Part shown: piece by piece, positions 1-9,399 of the stretch | Numbering within the stretch: position 1 is the stretch's first letter | Layout: each line of letters begins with the position of its first letter | Translations under genes and position numbers: made by a program | From: Butyricicoccus sp. | GTDB taxonomy: Bacteria > Bacillota > Clostridia > Oscillospirales > Butyricicoccaceae | DNA: 62,278 nucleotides | Direction: 5' to 3' | NCBI GenBank assembly: GCA_017886875.1 | Contig: JAGHIZ010000060.1 | Location: forward strand, 1 to 62,278 | Notes under the pieces: model-generated | Told to the model about the DNA's origin: nothing | The model's database searches: none | What the model saw: the letters and a program-made list of their open reading frames with translations, nothing else

Positions 1-106
1 CAGGTGCAGTTTTAGCTGCCTGAGTCTTTGTAGCAGCAGTTTTACGAGTGCGACGAGTTGTTGTCTTTTTTTCCACTACTGCTTCCTCCTGCTTAGTTTT
101 TCTCAT
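1..106 (-). CDS. Partial CDS, basic Lys/Ala/Thr-rich N-terminus, runs off the window
   Basis: Only the first 25 to 35 codons are present. From the ATG at 106 the reading frame is open to the edge and rich in Lys, Thr, Ala and Arg, a low-complexity basic segment. A second candidate start, GTG at 76, has a perfect AGGAGG eight bases upstream. The ATG has AAAGGAG about twelve bases upstream, so the start is undecided. Such tails occur at the N-terminus of several small Clostridia proteins, but no family can be named from this fragment. It lies downstream of tpiA on the same strand, behind a terminator. Confidence 0.55.
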   Translation of the reverse strand, partial: MRKTKQEEAVVEKKTTTRRTRKTAATKTQAAKTAP

Positions 107-135
107 ATTAAATTAAATCTCCTTTAACGGTAAAA

Positions 136-168
136 GGGGGATAAAAGCGATATTAGCTTTTTTCCCCC
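136..168 (-). terminator. Rho-independent terminator after tpiA
   Basis: GGGGG..AAAAGC (136-148) pairs with GCTTTT..CCCCC (156-168) around a 7-base loop. On the minus strand it follows the tpiA stop and is succeeded by a short run of T. The T tract is weak, so some readthrough into the gene at 1-106 is possible. Confidence 0.6.
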
Positions 169-206
169 TCCTACCCCGTAAACGTTCTTTTATAAACGCT
201 AATTAA

Positions 207-980
207 TTAGTTCTGGTTTGCTGCATCTACGATTGCTGCAAAATCAGGAGCCTTAAGGGAAGCACCACCGATTAGACCACCGTCTACATCTGGCTGTGCA
301 AGTAGCTCTGCTGCATTCTTAGCATTCATAGAACCGCCATACTGAATTGTGATTGCACGAGCTGCACGAGCACCATACATTTCACGCAGACAATCACGAA
401 TTTTAGCACAAACCTCACCAGCTTGTTCGCTAGTTGCAGTTTTACCAGTGCCGATAGCCCAAATTGGCTCATAAGCGATAACTACTTTCTTAGCTTCATC
501 AACAGTTACACCCTGAAGTGCAATCTTAACCTGCTTGCGAATAACTTCCATAGTTACGTCCTGCTCACGCTCTGTAAGGCTTTCGCCTACACAAAGGATT
601 GGACGAAGACCATTTTCGATTGCAACTTTTACCTTCTTGTTGCAGGTTTCATCTGTCTCATTGAAATACTGACGACGCTCGGAGTGACCGATAATAACAT
701 ACTTAACGCCAAGCTCCTTTAGCATATCTGCAGAAACTTCACCAGTAAAAGCACCAGACTTTTCAAAGTGCATATTTTCTGCACCGATTGCAATCTTGCT
801 ACCCTTAGCAGCCTTTACTGCTGTTTGAATATCAGTAAATGGAACACAAAGAACAACTTCACACCACTTAGTCTTAGAAAGCATACCCTTCATTTCTTCA
901 ATAAGAGCCTTAGCTTCGCTAGGTGTCTTGTTCATCTTCCAGTTACCAGCGATAATCGTCTTACGATATCTGCGATTCAT
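207..980 (-). CDS. tpiA: Triose-phosphate isomerase
   Basis: Cytosolic glycolytic enzyme that interconverts dihydroxyacetone phosphate and glyceraldehyde 3-phosphate. The 257-residue protein has the normal family length. The substrate lysine is K15 in AGNWKMNK, the electrophilic histidine is H99 in GHSERR, and the catalytic base is E171 in [11 protein letters not shown]. Phosphate-gripping glycine loops are YGGSM (about 214-218) and GGLIGGASL (about 234-242). The start at 980 has AAAGGGG nine bases upstream. It lies 59 bases downstream of pgk on the same strand, so the two very likely share the pgk promoter. A hairpin sits in the gap. Confidence 0.98.
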   Translation of the reverse strand: MNRRYRKTIIAGNWKMNKTPSEAKALIEEMKGMLSKTKWCEVVLCVPFTDIQTAVKAAKGSKIAIGAENMHFEKSGAFTGEVSADMLKELGVKYVIIGHSERRQYFNETDETCNKKVKVAIENGLRPILCVGESLTEREQDVTMEVIRKQVKIALQGVTVDEAKKVVIAYEPIWAIGTGKTATSEQAGEVCAKIRDCLREMYGARAARAITIQYGGSMNAKNAAELLAQPDVDGGLIGGASLKAPDFAAIVDAANQN

Positions 981-998
981 ATTGTTAATACCCCTTTC

Positions 999-1024
999 GT
1001 CCTTAAAGCATTGCTTTTAAGGAC
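999..1024 (-). other. Intercistronic hairpin between pgk and tpiA
   Basis: GTCCTTAAAGC (999-1009) and GCTTTTAAGGAC (1013-1024) are inverted copies with one bulged base and a 3-base loop. On the transcribed strand the hairpin is followed by GAAAGGGG, the tpiA ribosome binding site, and not by a T tract. It is therefore more likely an mRNA processing or stability element than a terminator. Confidence 0.5.
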
Positions 1025-1039
1025 TTTAAAAATTTAAAA

Positions 1040-2230
1040 TTACTTATCGTTTAAGCAAGCGATACCTGGTAGCTCAAGACCTTCTAGGAACTCAAGAGAA
1101 GCACCGCCACCAGTGGAGATATGAGTCATCTTATCTGCATAGCCGAGCTTTTCAACAGCAGCTGCAGAGTCACCGCCACCAATGATAGAAATTGCATTAG
1201 ACTCAGCGATTGCCTTAGCAACAGCCTTTGTACCTACTGCAAATGCATCAAATTCAAATACGCCCATTGGACCGTTCCATACAACAGTGCCAGCGTCCTT
1301 AACAGCCTCAGAGAATAGCTCAATAGTCTTAGGTCCGATATCAAGTCCCATTAGACCTGCTGGAATTTTGCCTGCTTCATGAACAACTGGAGTTGCATCA
1401 GCAGCAAACTTATCTGCACAAACAGTATCTACTGGCAGAAGTAGCTTAACGCCCTTATCTTGAGCCTTCTTGATTAGGTCGTTAGCAAGGTCTAGCTTGT
1501 CTTCTTCACATAGAGAAGTGCCGATTTCGCCGCCCTGAGCCTTGCTGAATGTGTAAGCCATACCACCACCGATGATGATAGTATCACACTTTTCAATCAG
1601 ATTATTGATAACGCCAATCTTATCAGAAACCTTAGCACCGCCTAGAATTGCAACGAATGGGCGAGCTGGATTAGCAAGAGCCTTACCCATGATAGAGATT
1701 TCCTTGTTGATTAGGTAGCCACAAACAGCTGGTAGATAATCAGCTAGACCAGCGGTAGTAGCATGTGCACGGTGTGCAGTACCGAATGCGTCATTTACAT
1801 AAACTTCAGCCATAGATGCTAATTCCTTAGCAAATGCTGGGTCGTTCTTTTCCTCTTCCTTGTGGAAACGAACGTTTTCAAGCAGCATTGCCTGACCTGG
1901 CTGTAAAGCTGCTGCCATTGCCTTAGCGTCCTCACCGATAACGTCCTTAGCAAGCTTTACTTCTTGACCTAGAAGCTCGCTTAGACGCTCAGCTACTGGA
2001 GCTAGAGAATACTTCATCTTAAACTCGCCCTTTGGACGACCTAAATGAGAGCAGAGAATAACTGCTGCATTCTGACCTAACAGATACTTGATAGTTGGCA
2101 GAGCAGCTACGATACGCTTGTCATCAGTGATTTTGCCGGTTTCGTCCTGTGGCACGTTAAAGTCGCAACGTACAATTACCTTCTTACCAGCTACGTCGAT
2201 GTCTTCTACATTCTTCTTATTGTAATCCAT
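1040..2230 (-). CDS. pgk: Phosphoglycerate kinase
   Basis: Transfers the acyl phosphate of 1,3-bisphosphoglycerate to ADP in the cytosol. The start is placed at ATG 2230 ([15 protein letters not shown]), which has AAAGGAG at good spacing. The open frame extends 28 codons further upstream but that part has no ribosome binding site. This gives 396 residues, the usual length. Family signatures visible are VRCDFNVP near the N-terminus, [18 protein letters not shown] in the hinge, [19 protein letters not shown], and the nucleotide-binding [13 protein letters not shown]. The C-terminal [15 protein letters not shown] closes the active site. First gene of a pgk-tpiA unit with its own promoter at 2333-2361. 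Confidence 0.98.
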   Translation of the reverse strand: MDYNKKNVEDIDVAGKKVIVRCDFNVPQDETGKITDDKRIVAALPTIKYLLGQNAAVILCSHLGRPKGEFKMKYSLAPVAERLSELLGQEVKLAKDVIGEDAKAMAAALQPGQAMLLENVRFHKEEEKNDPAFAKELASMAEVYVNDAFGTAHRAHATTAGLADYLPAVCGYLINKEISIMGKALANPARPFVAILGGAKVSDKIGVINNLIEKCDTIIIGGGMAYTFSKAQGGEIGTSLCEEDKLDLANDLIKKAQDKGVKLLLPVDTVCADKFAADATPVVHEAGKIPAGLMGLDIGPKTIELFSEAVKDAGTVVWNGPMGVFEFDAFAVGTKAVAKAIAESNAISIIGGGDSAAAVEKLGYADKMTHISTGGGASLEFLEGLELPGIACLNDK

Positions 2231-2546
2231 ATTGACTCTCCTTTGAGCAAATAATTTTATCAAAACGGACTGAAAGCGGAGGGTTTGTCCGCTTAGAGCA
2301 GGTATTCTGCACACACTGCTTCCTAAGACAGAATTATACTTGTTTTATCCTTAACAATCAATAGAATTTTTGAAAAAATATCACAAAAAATTAGATTGTT
2401 TAGTATTTTTTTAATTTCACGCCTAACAAAAATGTGTTTATAGTGCTTTTTTAACAAGTTCTACACAAAAGTTTCCACAAACTTTTCTGTTTATTATACC
2501 CAATTTTACATGAAAATTACTCTTTATTACTCTAAATTATTTTTAG
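2231..2546. other. Intergenic region upstream of pgk: leader, promoter, weak hairpin
   Basis: About 316 bases without a gene. It holds the untranslated leader of pgk (about 2231-2326), a good promoter (2333-2361), and AT-rich sequence. A perfect 8-bp inverted repeat with a 4-base loop lies at 2467-2486 and could be a weak end signal for trmL. An isolated TATAAT on the minus strand near 2500 lacks a -35 element. No conserved ORF or recognisable RNA was seen. Confidence 0.6.
2333..2361 (-). promoter_or_regulatory. Sigma-A-type promoter of pgk-tpiA
   Basis: On the minus strand TTGATT (2356-2361) and TATAAT (2333-2338) are separated by exactly 17 bases. This is the best match in the 316-base gap, and it predicts a leader of about 95 bases ahead of pgk. 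Confidence 0.75.
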
Positions 2547-3047
2547 TTAAAGTGCAAGTCCCATATCCACTGGAAAAACACCTGCCTGTTTAAGACCTTT
2601 GAACTCAGTTTGTCTTAAAGCCTCGAAAACTGTTATTGCAACCGAGTTTGAAAGATTTAAACTTCTAGCTCCCTCACGCATAGGTATGCGTATACATCTT
2701 TCAGGATTTTTTATAAGCAAGCTTTCTGGCAGTCCTTTTGTTTCCTTACCAAAAAGCAGATATGCATTATCATTAAACTTTACATCTGTATAGCTATGCT
2801 GTGCTTTTGTTGTAAGATAAAAATACTGACCATCTGGATTTTTCTTGAAAAAGTCATCAAGATTATCATAATATCTAACATCAAGCAAATGCCAATAATC
2901 AAGCCCTGCACGTTTTAAATGTTTGTCATCAAGTTCAAAACCAAGCGGGCGAACAAGATGAAGTATAGAGCCTGTAGCTGCACAGGTGCGAGCTATATTG
3001 CCAGTGTTTTGAGGAATTTCTGGCTCAACCAAAACGATATTAAACAT
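2547..3047 (-). CDS. trmL: tRNA (cytidine(34)-2'-O)-methyltransferase
   Basis: SPOUT-family enzyme that 2'-O-methylates the wobble base of tRNA-Leu isoacceptors, using S-adenosylmethionine bound in a trefoil knot. The 166-residue protein matches the short TrmL subfamily, with no extra RNA-binding domain. The N-terminal PEIPQNTGNIARTCA, the central FGKETKGLP and the C-terminal IPM....RSLNLSNS knot motif are all present. The start at 3047 has AAAGGGG nine bases upstream. It is transcribed from its own promoter (3077-3105), just downstream of the ribF terminator, and has no coupled partner. Confidence 0.93.
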   Translation of the reverse strand: MFNIVLVEPEIPQNTGNIARTCAATGSILHLVRPLGFELDDKHLKRAGLDYWHLLDVRYYDNLDDFFKKNPDGQYFYLTTKAQHSYTDVKFNDNAYLLFGKETKGLPESLLIKNPERCIRIPMREGARSLNLSNSVAITVFEALRQTEFKGLKQAGVFPVDMGLAL

Positions 3048-3076
3048 ATTAAACCCCTTTTCATGCTTACAATTTT

Positions 3077-3105
3077 ATTTTATTTGATTTTTTTTACTTT
3101 TTCAA
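3077..3105 (-). promoter_or_regulatory. Promoter of trmL
   Basis: Minus-strand TTGAAA (3100-3105), 17-base A-rich spacer, TAAAAT (3077-3082), about 35 bases ahead of the trmL start. Confidence 0.6.
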
Positions 3106-3132
3106 GCGTTTTTGCATTTTTTATTATAAAAA

Positions 3133-3160
3133 TATCCTCAGATTTTTAAATCTGAGGATA
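3133..3160 (-). terminator. Terminator of the rimP-ribF operon
   Basis: Perfect 13-14 bp inverted repeat centred on 3146/3147 (arms TATCCTCAGATTT and AATCTGAGGATA). On the minus strand it is followed by TTTTTATAA. It sits directly after ribF, the last gene of the translation-factor operon. Confidence 0.9.
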
Positions 3161-3170
3161 AAATACTTAT

Positions 3171-4073
3171 TTATGAAAAATATTCTCTTGTTTGCTCAAC
3201 ATTTTTCATTATTGCTTTTTTAAGTTCACTTACATCTGTAAAAGCTTTTTCAGGACGTAAAAACTTATAAAACTCAATATGAATAAATTTTCCATATAAA
3301 TCGCCTGTAAAGTCCAGTAAATGAGGCTCAATAGTAGGAGCACCACCATCTTCAAAAGTAGGTTTTATACCAATATTTGTAGCCGCCATATGGTTTTTAC
3401 CATCAACAACCACAAGAGTAGCATAAACACCATAAGGCGGAAGTACCATTTCTTTTGGCAAAGCTAAATTGAGTGTTGGCACACCTAATGTACGAGTTCC
3501 AACTTTTCTGCCATGCTGAACAACACCAGATACAGTGTATGGGTGTCCTAAAAACTTGGTTGCTCTTTCCATATCTCCTTGGGAAATAAGCTGGCGAATA
3601 TATGTTGATGATATTGTTATACCATCAACTTTAACATCAGGTATACAATCATAACCTATACCCGCTTTTTTGCATTCCTCAGCCATACCTTCCGATGTGC
3701 CAAGACCTTTATAACCAAATCTATTATTATGACCAGATATTATATATTTTGCATTAAATTTTTTAATAAGCAGCTCATGAATAAAGTCTTTCCAATCCAT
3801 TGTGCGTAAATTATCATCAAAATGCCCGAAAATAACTTCATCTACTTTACCAAACTTTTTTATCTCATCTGCTCTTGTAGCCTTTGCTGTAAGCATAGGT
3901 ACAGCTGTTCCACTCATTACCGAGCTTGGGTGCTGGTCAAAAGTGAAAACAGATGAAATACCACGTATTTCCTTAGCTCTTAATACAGCTTTATCCATAA
4001 GTGCTTTATGCCCCAAATGTACGCCATCAAAATAACCAAGTGCTATTGCACGAGGTGTATTTTTATCATTCAT
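3171..4073 (-). CDS. ribF: Bifunctional riboflavin kinase / FAD synthetase
   Basis: Makes FMN from riboflavin and FAD from FMN with ATP. The 300 residues have the standard two-domain layout. The N-terminal nucleotidyltransferase carries the HIGH-like GYFDGVHLGH (13-22), the SGHNNRFGYKGLG substrate loop and ISSTYIRQLI. The C-terminal flavokinase carries GRKVGTRTLGVPTLNL, PPYGVYATLV, NIGIKPTF and the closing FLRPEKAF. It follows truB by 17 bases and ends the operon at a strong terminator, the usual truB-ribF order of Firmicutes. The start at 4073 uses a GGGG-type ribosome binding site about 12 bases upstream. Confidence 0.96.
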   Translation of the reverse strand: MNDKNTPRAIALGYFDGVHLGHKALMDKAVLRAKEIRGISSVFTFDQHPSSVMSGTAVPMLTAKATRADEIKKFGKVDEVIFGHFDDNLRTMDWKDFIHELLIKKFNAKYIISGHNNRFGYKGLGTSEGMAEECKKAGIGYDCIPDVKVDGITISSTYIRQLISQGDMERATKFLGHPYTVSGVVQHGRKVGTRTLGVPTLNLALPKEMVLPPYGVYATLVVVDGKNHMAATNIGIKPTFEDGGAPTIEPHLLDFTGDLYGKFIHIEFYKFLRPEKAFTDVSELKKAIMKNVEQTREYFS

Positions 4074-4090
4074 TTTTCATTATCCCCAGT

Positions 4091-5005
4091 TTATCTAAAA
4101 TTTTTATAAACAAACAGTGCAAACCCGCCTTTATCAAGTGCTTTTATCTGTCCAAGCATTTTAAATCCTTGTTTATCATACACACGGTAAAGTTGACCTT
4201 CTATTTCATCAAATCCCTTTTCAGTGTGTCTCCCAAATATAACAGCACCTCTTGTAGCTCTCTCTGCACCTTCTTCTGTAAGCGATACCGCTGGATAATC
4301 TAAAAACAAACTATCTGTTGCATGAAGTAAGCTCTGAACTTCTCCCTCATTTGCAGCTTTTTGAACGATTTCAAAATCAACACATTCACTAAGTTTATAT
4401 GCACCTGAACGAGTGCGAACCAAACTATTCATAGCTGCGTAAGTGCCGAGTTTTTCGCCTAAATCATGTATAATTGTACGTACATAAGTGCCCTTACTTA
4501 CAGCAAGCCCAATTTGACCGCATTGCATTTGGTCATCAAAAGATATAAGTTCACTTTTAGCTATAAAAATATCTCTTTCTGGACGCTCTATTTCTTTGCC
4601 CTTTCGTGCCAAATCATAGAGCTTTTGACCGCCTATTTTTACGGCTGAATACATTGGAGGAATTTGTTTTTGCTTGCCTTTTATGGCTTTTACAGCCATA
4701 TAAATTTCAGCAGAACCTATTTTTTTATCCGATTTTCCAAGTATTTTACCAGTTGTATCTTGAGTATCTGTACAAAAACCTAAATTAAATCCTGCAATAT
4801 ATTCTTTCTCTTGAGCTGCTGCAAAATCGGCTGCACGGGTTGCACCACCTATAAACACAGGTAAAACACCTGTTGCCATAGGGTCAAGTGTACCGCCATG
4901 ACCGATTTTACGTGTTTTAAGCATACCTCTTAATTTAGCTACTACATCATGAGAAGTAAAGCCTTCTGGCTTATTCATCAGCAAAATTCCATTTAACTCA
5001 GCCAT
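4091..5005 (-). CDS. truB: tRNA pseudouridine(55) synthase
   Basis: Converts U55 of the tRNA T-loop to pseudouridine. With the start at ATG 5005 (MAELNGILLMNKPEGFTSHD) it has 304 residues. This start overlaps the nrnA stop by 8 bases (ATGGCTGA), pointing to translational coupling. The open frame runs 10 codons further upstream but those codons are inside nrnA. The catalytic aspartate is D41 in GHGGTLDPMATGVLP. KIGGQKLYDLARKG and KGTYVRTIIHDLG are the other family boxes. A C-terminal PUA-like segment follows. It is part of the rimP-ribF operon. Confidence 0.95.
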   Translation of the reverse strand: MAELNGILLMNKPEGFTSHDVVAKLRGMLKTRKIGHGGTLDPMATGVLPVFIGGATRAADFAAAQEKEYIAGFNLGFCTDTQDTTGKILGKSDKKIGSAEIYMAVKAIKGKQKQIPPMYSAVKIGGQKLYDLARKGKEIERPERDIFIAKSELISFDDQMQCGQIGLAVSKGTYVRTIIHDLGEKLGTYAAMNSLVRTRSGAYKLSECVDFEIVQKAANEGEVQSLLHATDSLFLDYPAVSLTEEGAERATRGAVIFGRHTEKGFDEIEGQLYRVYDKQGFKMLGQIKALDKGGFALFVYKNFR

Positions 5006-5969
5006 TTGTTTCTTTATATACCTCCATAGTAGCATTTACTATCATTTGGTATGCCTTTTCCATATTTATATCTGGCTCAAAGCTTGCACCCGCTGCTCTT
5101 GAGTGACCACCACCGCCACATTTAGCACAAATTGCTGATGCGTCTACTTCTTTTGTGGTTCTAACAGATGCTTTTATACTGCCATCTTTATTTTCTGTAA
5201 GAGTAATGCCTACTTCTACACCTTCAAGCTGACGGGTAAGTGACGCAATAGAGTCTAAGTCGTCCATATCTGCACCTGTATTGTCAATATCTTTTCGGTA
5301 AAGCTTTGCAATCGCTACTTTTTTATCGTTTTCAAACTTCATTGTATCAAAAATTATACGCTCCATTTGAAATCTTGGCCATGTTTTAATCTCAAACAAT
5401 ATACGATTAATTTCACCGCCATCTACACCCGCTTCAAGACATTTTGCAGCACCTTTTAGAGTATCTGGTGTTGTGTTTGAAAATTTAAAACAGCCTGTGT
5501 CTGTGCTGAGTGCAATATAAATACACTCAGCTATATCAGTTGTAAGTGATGCACCCATATGCTCAATCACATCAAGTATCACTTCTCCACAAGCACCAGC
5601 ATTTTCTCTAATTAAATTATACTTACCAAAATTTGAGTTAGACTTATGATGGTCTAAAACCAAATCAATTTTATCAATATATTTTTGTGCATTTGGCGTA
5701 AATAAATTTATATCAGCTATATCAGTTGTCACAATAAAATCTGGTATAAAATCTTCAGCGGCTTTATATGGCTCAATAAGTGGCTTATATCTTTTTGTTA
5801 TATCTGGGTTTTGCAGAATATAAGCATTTTTACCAATTTGACAAAGTGCCCTACATAATGCACCTGCTGAACCTGTTGTATCTCCATCAGGTCTTCTATG
5901 AGTGATAATCAGTATATTGTTAGCTTTTATTAAAAGCTCAGCAGCTTCTATAACACTGACATTACTCAT
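4998..5969 (-). CDS. nrnA: DHH/DHHA1 bifunctional oligoribonuclease and pAp phosphatase
   Basis: NrnA-type phosphodiesterase that degrades short oligonucleotides to monomers and can dephosphorylate pAp. The start at ATG 5969 overlaps the rbfA stop by 8 bases and has GGGGGAAAA upstream, giving 323 residues. A 13-codon upstream extension in the same frame is inside rbfA and is rejected. Metal ligands visible are H24, D28 and D30 (THRRPDGD), D83 (TTDIAD) and the D106-H107-H108 triad. The C-terminal DHHA1 domain ends in the RNA-binding GGGGHSRAAGAS. The rbfA-nrnA-truB order is typical of Clostridia. Confidence 0.93.
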   Translation of the reverse strand: MSNVSVIEAAELLIKANNILIITHRRPDGDTTGSAGALCRALCQIGKNAYILQNPDITKRYKPLIEPYKAAEDFIPDFIVTTDIADINLFTPNAQKYIDKIDLVLDHHKSNSNFGKYNLIRENAGACGEVILDVIEHMGASLTTDIAECIYIALSTDTGCFKFSNTTPDTLKGAAKCLEAGVDGGEINRILFEIKTWPRFQMERIIFDTMKFENDKKVAIAKLYRKDIDNTGADMDDLDSIASLTRQLEGVEVGITLTENKDGSIKASVRTTKEVDASAICAKCGGGGHSRAAGASFEPDINMEKAYQMIVNATMEVYKETNG

Positions 5970-6336
5970 CAGAATTTTCCCCCATTTTGCCTTTACGCTC
6001 AAGTTCATTTATAACCTGTGAAATATGAGCACCATGAGTCATAGATGAGTCAAGATTAAATACAAGTTCAGGAGCATATCTAAGCTGTACTTTGTGACCT
6101 ACCTCACGACGTAGCCAACCAGATGCAGACTTTAAGCCCTTCATAACCTCTTTAGCCTGTTCATCTGAACCAAATACAGAAATATAAACCTTAGCATATC
6201 TTAAATCACCTGTAACTTCACAGTGTGTTATAGATACAAGACCGTTTTGCACTCTAGGGTCTTTTACATTTCTTAAAGCTTCCGCAAGAGCTTTCATAAC
6301 TTCTTCTGAAATTCTATCAATTCTATTAGATGCCAT
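5962..6336 (-). CDS. rbfA: 30S ribosome-binding factor A
   Basis: Late 30S maturation factor that contacts helix 1 of 16S rRNA. The 124 residues match the family, with the N-terminal NRIDRISEEVMKALAEAL, the KH-like core (VSITHCEVTGDLRYAKVYISV) and the RYAPELVFNLDSS stretch. The start at 6336 has AAAGGAGGAAAA upstream. It lies 73 bases downstream of infB, across a strong GC-rich hairpin, and overlaps nrnA downstream. Confidence 0.95.
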   Translation of the reverse strand: MASNRIDRISEEVMKALAEALRNVKDPRVQNGLVSITHCEVTGDLRYAKVYISVFGSDEQAKEVMKGLKSASGWLRREVGHKVQLRYAPELVFNLDSSMTHGAHISQVINELERKGKMGENSDE

Positions 6337-6368
6337 TTGCCTTTTCCTCCTTTTGAAAAAGCGAAACA

Positions 6369-6391
6369 GGGCGGGCGAAACACGCCCGCCC
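6369..6391 (-). other. GC-rich intercistronic hairpin between infB and rbfA
   Basis: GGGCGGGCG (6369-6377) and CGCCCGCCC (6383-6391) form a perfect 9-bp all-GC stem with a 5-base loop. It is conspicuous in an AT-rich intergenic sequence. In the transcribed minus direction it is followed by TGTTTCGCTTTTTC, an imperfect T-rich stretch, so partial termination or an RNase-protecting role are both possible. Confidence 0.6.
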
Positions 6392-6409
6392 CATTTTTAG
6401 TAAAGCTAA

Positions 6410-8686
6410 TTATCTTGGAATTTCTTCCATCACAAAGGCTTCAAATACATCGCCTTCTTTTATATCATTAAAGTTTTCAAAACCACAACCACATTCATAG
6501 TTAGATGCAACTTCCTTAACATCATCTTTGAAACGTTTAAGTGAGGAAAGTACACCTTCATGAATAACAATACCATCACGAACAATACGAACCTGTGCAT
6601 TACGCTGGATTTTACCATCTTGCACATAACAGCCTGCAATAGTACCTACACCAGATACTCTAAATGTTGTGCGAACTTCTGCATGACCAAGAATAGCTTC
6701 TCTAAACTTAGGTGCAAGCATACCCTTCATAGCCTGTTCCATTTCCTCAATGCAATCATAGATAATGCGATACATACGCATATCAACGCCTTGTTGGTCA
6801 GCAGAATCTGATGCTGCACGGTCTGGACGAACATTGAAACCTACAATAATTGCACCAGATGCACTTGCAAGCATAACATCAGATTCACTGATTGCACCAA
6901 CTGCACCATGGATAACCTTAACTCTAACCTCATCATTAGATAGCTTTTCAAGGCTTGCACGAAGTGCTTCAACAGAGCCTTGAACATCTGCCTTAACAAT
7001 GATATTAAGTTCTTTCATTTGACCTTCTTGTATAGATGCGAATAGATTATCAAGTGTAACCTTATGCATTGCCTTGTTACGCTCTTCTTTTTCATGCTCT
7101 TTACGCTGTTCAACTAGCTGACGAGCCATACGCTCATCATCAACAGCATAGAAAATATCGCCCGCACCCGGAACTTCAGCAAGACCAATAATTTCAACTG
7201 GTACAGATGGACCTGCACTCTTGATTTTCTTGCCATCATCATCGGTCATTGCACGAACACGTCCTACTGCTGTACCTGCGATAATAATATCACCTGCGTT
7301 AAGTGTACCATTTTGTACAAGCACAGTTGCAACAGGTCCACGTCCCTTATCAAGCTTAGCTTCAATAACTGTACCCTTAGCTTGACGGTTTGGATTTGCC
7401 TTTAAGTCTGCTACTTCAGCGGTTAATAGTACCATTTCAAGTAGGTTTTCAATACCTTGACCGAATTTAGCAGAGATATTACAAACAATAGTATCGCCGC
7501 CCCATTCTTCTGGTACAAGCTCATATTCTGTGAGCTGTTGAAGTATTCTGTCTGGGTTTGCACCCTCTTTATCAATCTTATTAACTGCAACAATAATTGG
7601 TACATTCGCCGCCTTAGCATGGTTAATAGCTTCGATTGTCTGAGGCATAATACCATCATCAGCCGCAACAACCAGAATTGCAATGTCAGTTACTTGAGCA
7701 CCACGAGCACGCATAGAAGTAAATGCTGCGTGTCCAGGGGTATCAAGGAATGTAATAGGCTTTCCATTTATCTGTACACGATATGCACCGATATGCTGTG
7801 TAATACCGCCTGCTTCACCCTCTGTAACCTTAGTTTTACGGATTGCATCAAGTAAAGATGTCTTACCATGGTCAACATGTCCCATAACAACAACTACTGG
7901 GTCACGTGGCTCTAAGTCTTCCGCCTTGTCCTCGGACTCATCAAACAGCTTTTCTTCAATAGTTACATGAACCTCATGTTCAACCTTTGCACCCATTTCT
8001 TCTGCAACAAGTGCAGCTGTATCAAAATCAATAGTCTGTGAAATAGATGCCATAACGCCTAATTTCATAAGCTCTTTAATAACGTCTGCTGCTGTACGTT
8101 TCATACGCTGAGCAAACTCGCCAACATTGATTTCATCTGGAATGGATACTTTAAGTTGTACTTTTTTAACAGTCTGCTGCTGACGCTGCAAACGCTTCAT
8201 TTTTTCTTGTTCTTCAAGTTTACGCTTAGAACCGTATTGCTGTCTAGCTCTCTGGTCAGATTTTTTTGTTAGCTTTTGCTTTTTCTGACCAGTAGACTGC
8301 ATTCTTTCTGCCTTTTCAGACACTAAAGAGTCTATACGCTCATCATATTTATCTAGGTTTACATCTCCACCGCCTCTGGTATCAATTCTATGAACCTGCT
8401 TTACCTTTGTAGAACGTGGAGCTTCTTGGTTTTCTATCTTTTGGGCCACTTCAGTCACCTTCTTTTCTTCTTTTCCGCCCTTTATATTAAGTGCTTTCTC
8501 CATATTATCAACCTGCTCATTTTGAGTTATAACCTCAAAAATCATGCTTAGCTCTTTATCATTTAAAGCCTGCATAGAGCTTTTGGGAGTATCAGCATAT
8601 TTGGTCAGAATTTCTGTAATTTCCTTGGTGGTTTTTCCAAAATCTGTTGCTACATCTTTTACTCTATACTTATTTTCTATCGCCAT
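6410..8686 (-). CDS. infB: Translation initiation factor IF-2
   Basis: GTPase that brings fMet-tRNA to the 30S P site and promotes subunit joining. The 758 residues comprise an N-terminal IF2_N module ([21 protein letters not shown]) and a lysine/glutamine-rich linker (about 85-180). A second IF2_N region (about 180-230) precedes the G domain. The P-loop GHVDHGKT is at about 269-276, with [15 protein letters not shown] (G3) and [11 protein letters not shown] (G4) after it. The C-terminal fMet-tRNA-binding barrel ends in [22 protein letters not shown]-type sequence. The linker is shorter than in enterobacterial IF-2. It lies downstream of ylxQ in the nusA operon. Confidence 0.97.
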   Translation of the reverse strand: MAIENKYRVKDVATDFGKTTKEITEILTKYADTPKSSMQALNDKELSMIFEVITQNEQVDNMEKALNIKGGKEEKKVTEVAQKIENQEAPRSTKVKQVHRIDTRGGGDVNLDKYDERIDSLVSEKAERMQSTGQKKQKLTKKSDQRARQQYGSKRKLEEQEKMKRLQRQQQTVKKVQLKVSIPDEINVGEFAQRMKRTAADVIKELMKLGVMASISQTIDFDTAALVAEEMGAKVEHEVHVTIEEKLFDESEDKAEDLEPRDPVVVVMGHVDHGKTSLLDAIRKTKVTEGEAGGITQHIGAYRVQINGKPITFLDTPGHAAFTSMRARGAQVTDIAILVVAADDGIMPQTIEAINHAKAANVPIIVAVNKIDKEGANPDRILQQLTEYELVPEEWGGDTIVCNISAKFGQGIENLLEMVLLTAEVADLKANPNRQAKGTVIEAKLDKGRGPVATVLVQNGTLNAGDIIIAGTAVGRVRAMTDDDGKKIKSAGPSVPVEIIGLAEVPGAGDIFYAVDDERMARQLVEQRKEHEKEERNKAMHKVTLDNLFASIQEGQMKELNIIVKADVQGSVEALRASLEKLSNDEVRVKVIHGAVGAISESDVMLASASGAIIVGFNVRPDRAASDSADQQGVDMRMYRIIYDCIEEMEQAMKGMLAPKFREAILGHAEVRTTFRVSGVGTIAGCYVQDGKIQRNAQVRIVRDGIVIHEGVLSSLKRFKDDVKEVASNYECGCGFENFNDIKEGDVFEAFVMEEIPR

Positions 8687-8734
8687 TGGCGTTCACCTCC
8701 TAATGAAATTTAATCAGCTCTGACCGCTTTTAGT

Positions 8735-9124
8735 TTATTTTTTCTTTTTCTTACCCTTGCGGCTATCCATACGAGTTTTTTTCTCTAAAACTCTTTGAGC
8801 AGCCATAGCATTTTTATCACTTGTTGACTTTAACTTATCAGCAATAGCATTTGCCATACCAATATCATTTACTGCACAAACTGCACAGCCATTCATACCG
8901 ATTGCATGACCTAAGTTCATTCGCTCAGTTTCAAGAATAAATACTGGTACTTTTTCATCATGACACATTATTTTTCTTCTTGTTGCATCGCCTATATCTT
9001 TAGCCATAAAAATAGCACGACATTTACCCGTTTGAACCATTTCATAGACTTGGTCTTCACCACATGCCAGCCTGCCTGCTCTACGGCTTAAACCCAAAAG
9101 TCCAAGTGCTGCATCATTAGCCAT
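8735..9124 (-). CDS. L7Ae-family ribosomal protein-like RNA-binding protein (YlxQ type)
   Basis: Small L7Ae/L30e/Gadd45-fold protein, 129 residues, expected to bind kink-turn RNA. The N-terminal ALGLLGLSRRAGRLACGED is the family signature. A second conserved stretch, KCRAIFMAKDIGDATRRKI, forms the RNA face. The C-terminus is a run of lysines (KGKKKKK), probably disordered. The ATG overlaps the ylxR stop by 8 bases (ATGGCTAA), so the two are translationally coupled. Always-seen position between ylxR and infB in Firmicutes; its exact target is not established here. Confidence 0.9.
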   Translation of the reverse strand: MANDAALGLLGLSRRAGRLACGEDQVYEMVQTGKCRAIFMAKDIGDATRRKIMCHDEKVPVFILETERMNLGHAIGMNGCAVCAVNDIGMANAIADKLKSTSDKNAMAAQRVLEKKTRMDSRKGKKKKK

Positions 9125-9392
9125 TGGTTTCGTCCTCCATTTTTTGCTCTAGAGCCTGATAAACTTCCTCAGGTACCTGCATAGAAAATGCTCGTTCTAT
9201 GGCACGAGATTTTCTTGCTTTTTTTAAGCACTCAGCATTAGGGCATATATATGCACCTCTACCCGCTGCTTTACCTTTAAAATCAAGAGATAGTTCACCT
9301 TGTGGAGAACGCACCACACGAATTAGTTCCTTTTTAGGAAACATTGTGCGGCAGCCTAAACACTGACGCATTGGAATTTTTCTTTGCTGCAT
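9117..9392 (-). CDS. ylxR: YlxR/RnpM family RNA-binding protein
   Basis: Ninety-one residue protein of the DUF448 family. The Bacillus homologue is reported to bind RNase P RNA and modulate its activity. The signature is PMRQCLGCRTMFPKKELIRVVR near the N-terminus, then GRGAYICPNAECLKKARK with the conserved glycine-rich RNA-contact surface. Two CxxC-like pairs (CLGC and CPNAEC) are visible. It starts 7 bases after the nusA stop and overlaps the L7Ae-like gene downstream, so it sits in the middle of a tightly packed operon. Confidence 0.92.
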   Translation of the reverse strand: MQQRKIPMRQCLGCRTMFPKKELIRVVRSPQGELSLDFKGKAAGRGAYICPNAECLKKARKSRAIERAFSMQVPEEVYQALEQKMEDETNG

Positions 9393-9399
9393 AATGCTT

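Noticed and set aside
2231-2314. 28-codon N-terminal extension of pgk ([10 protein letters not shown]).
   Set aside because: It has no ribosome binding site and no match to Pgk N-termini; AAAGGAG precedes the internal ATG at 2230.
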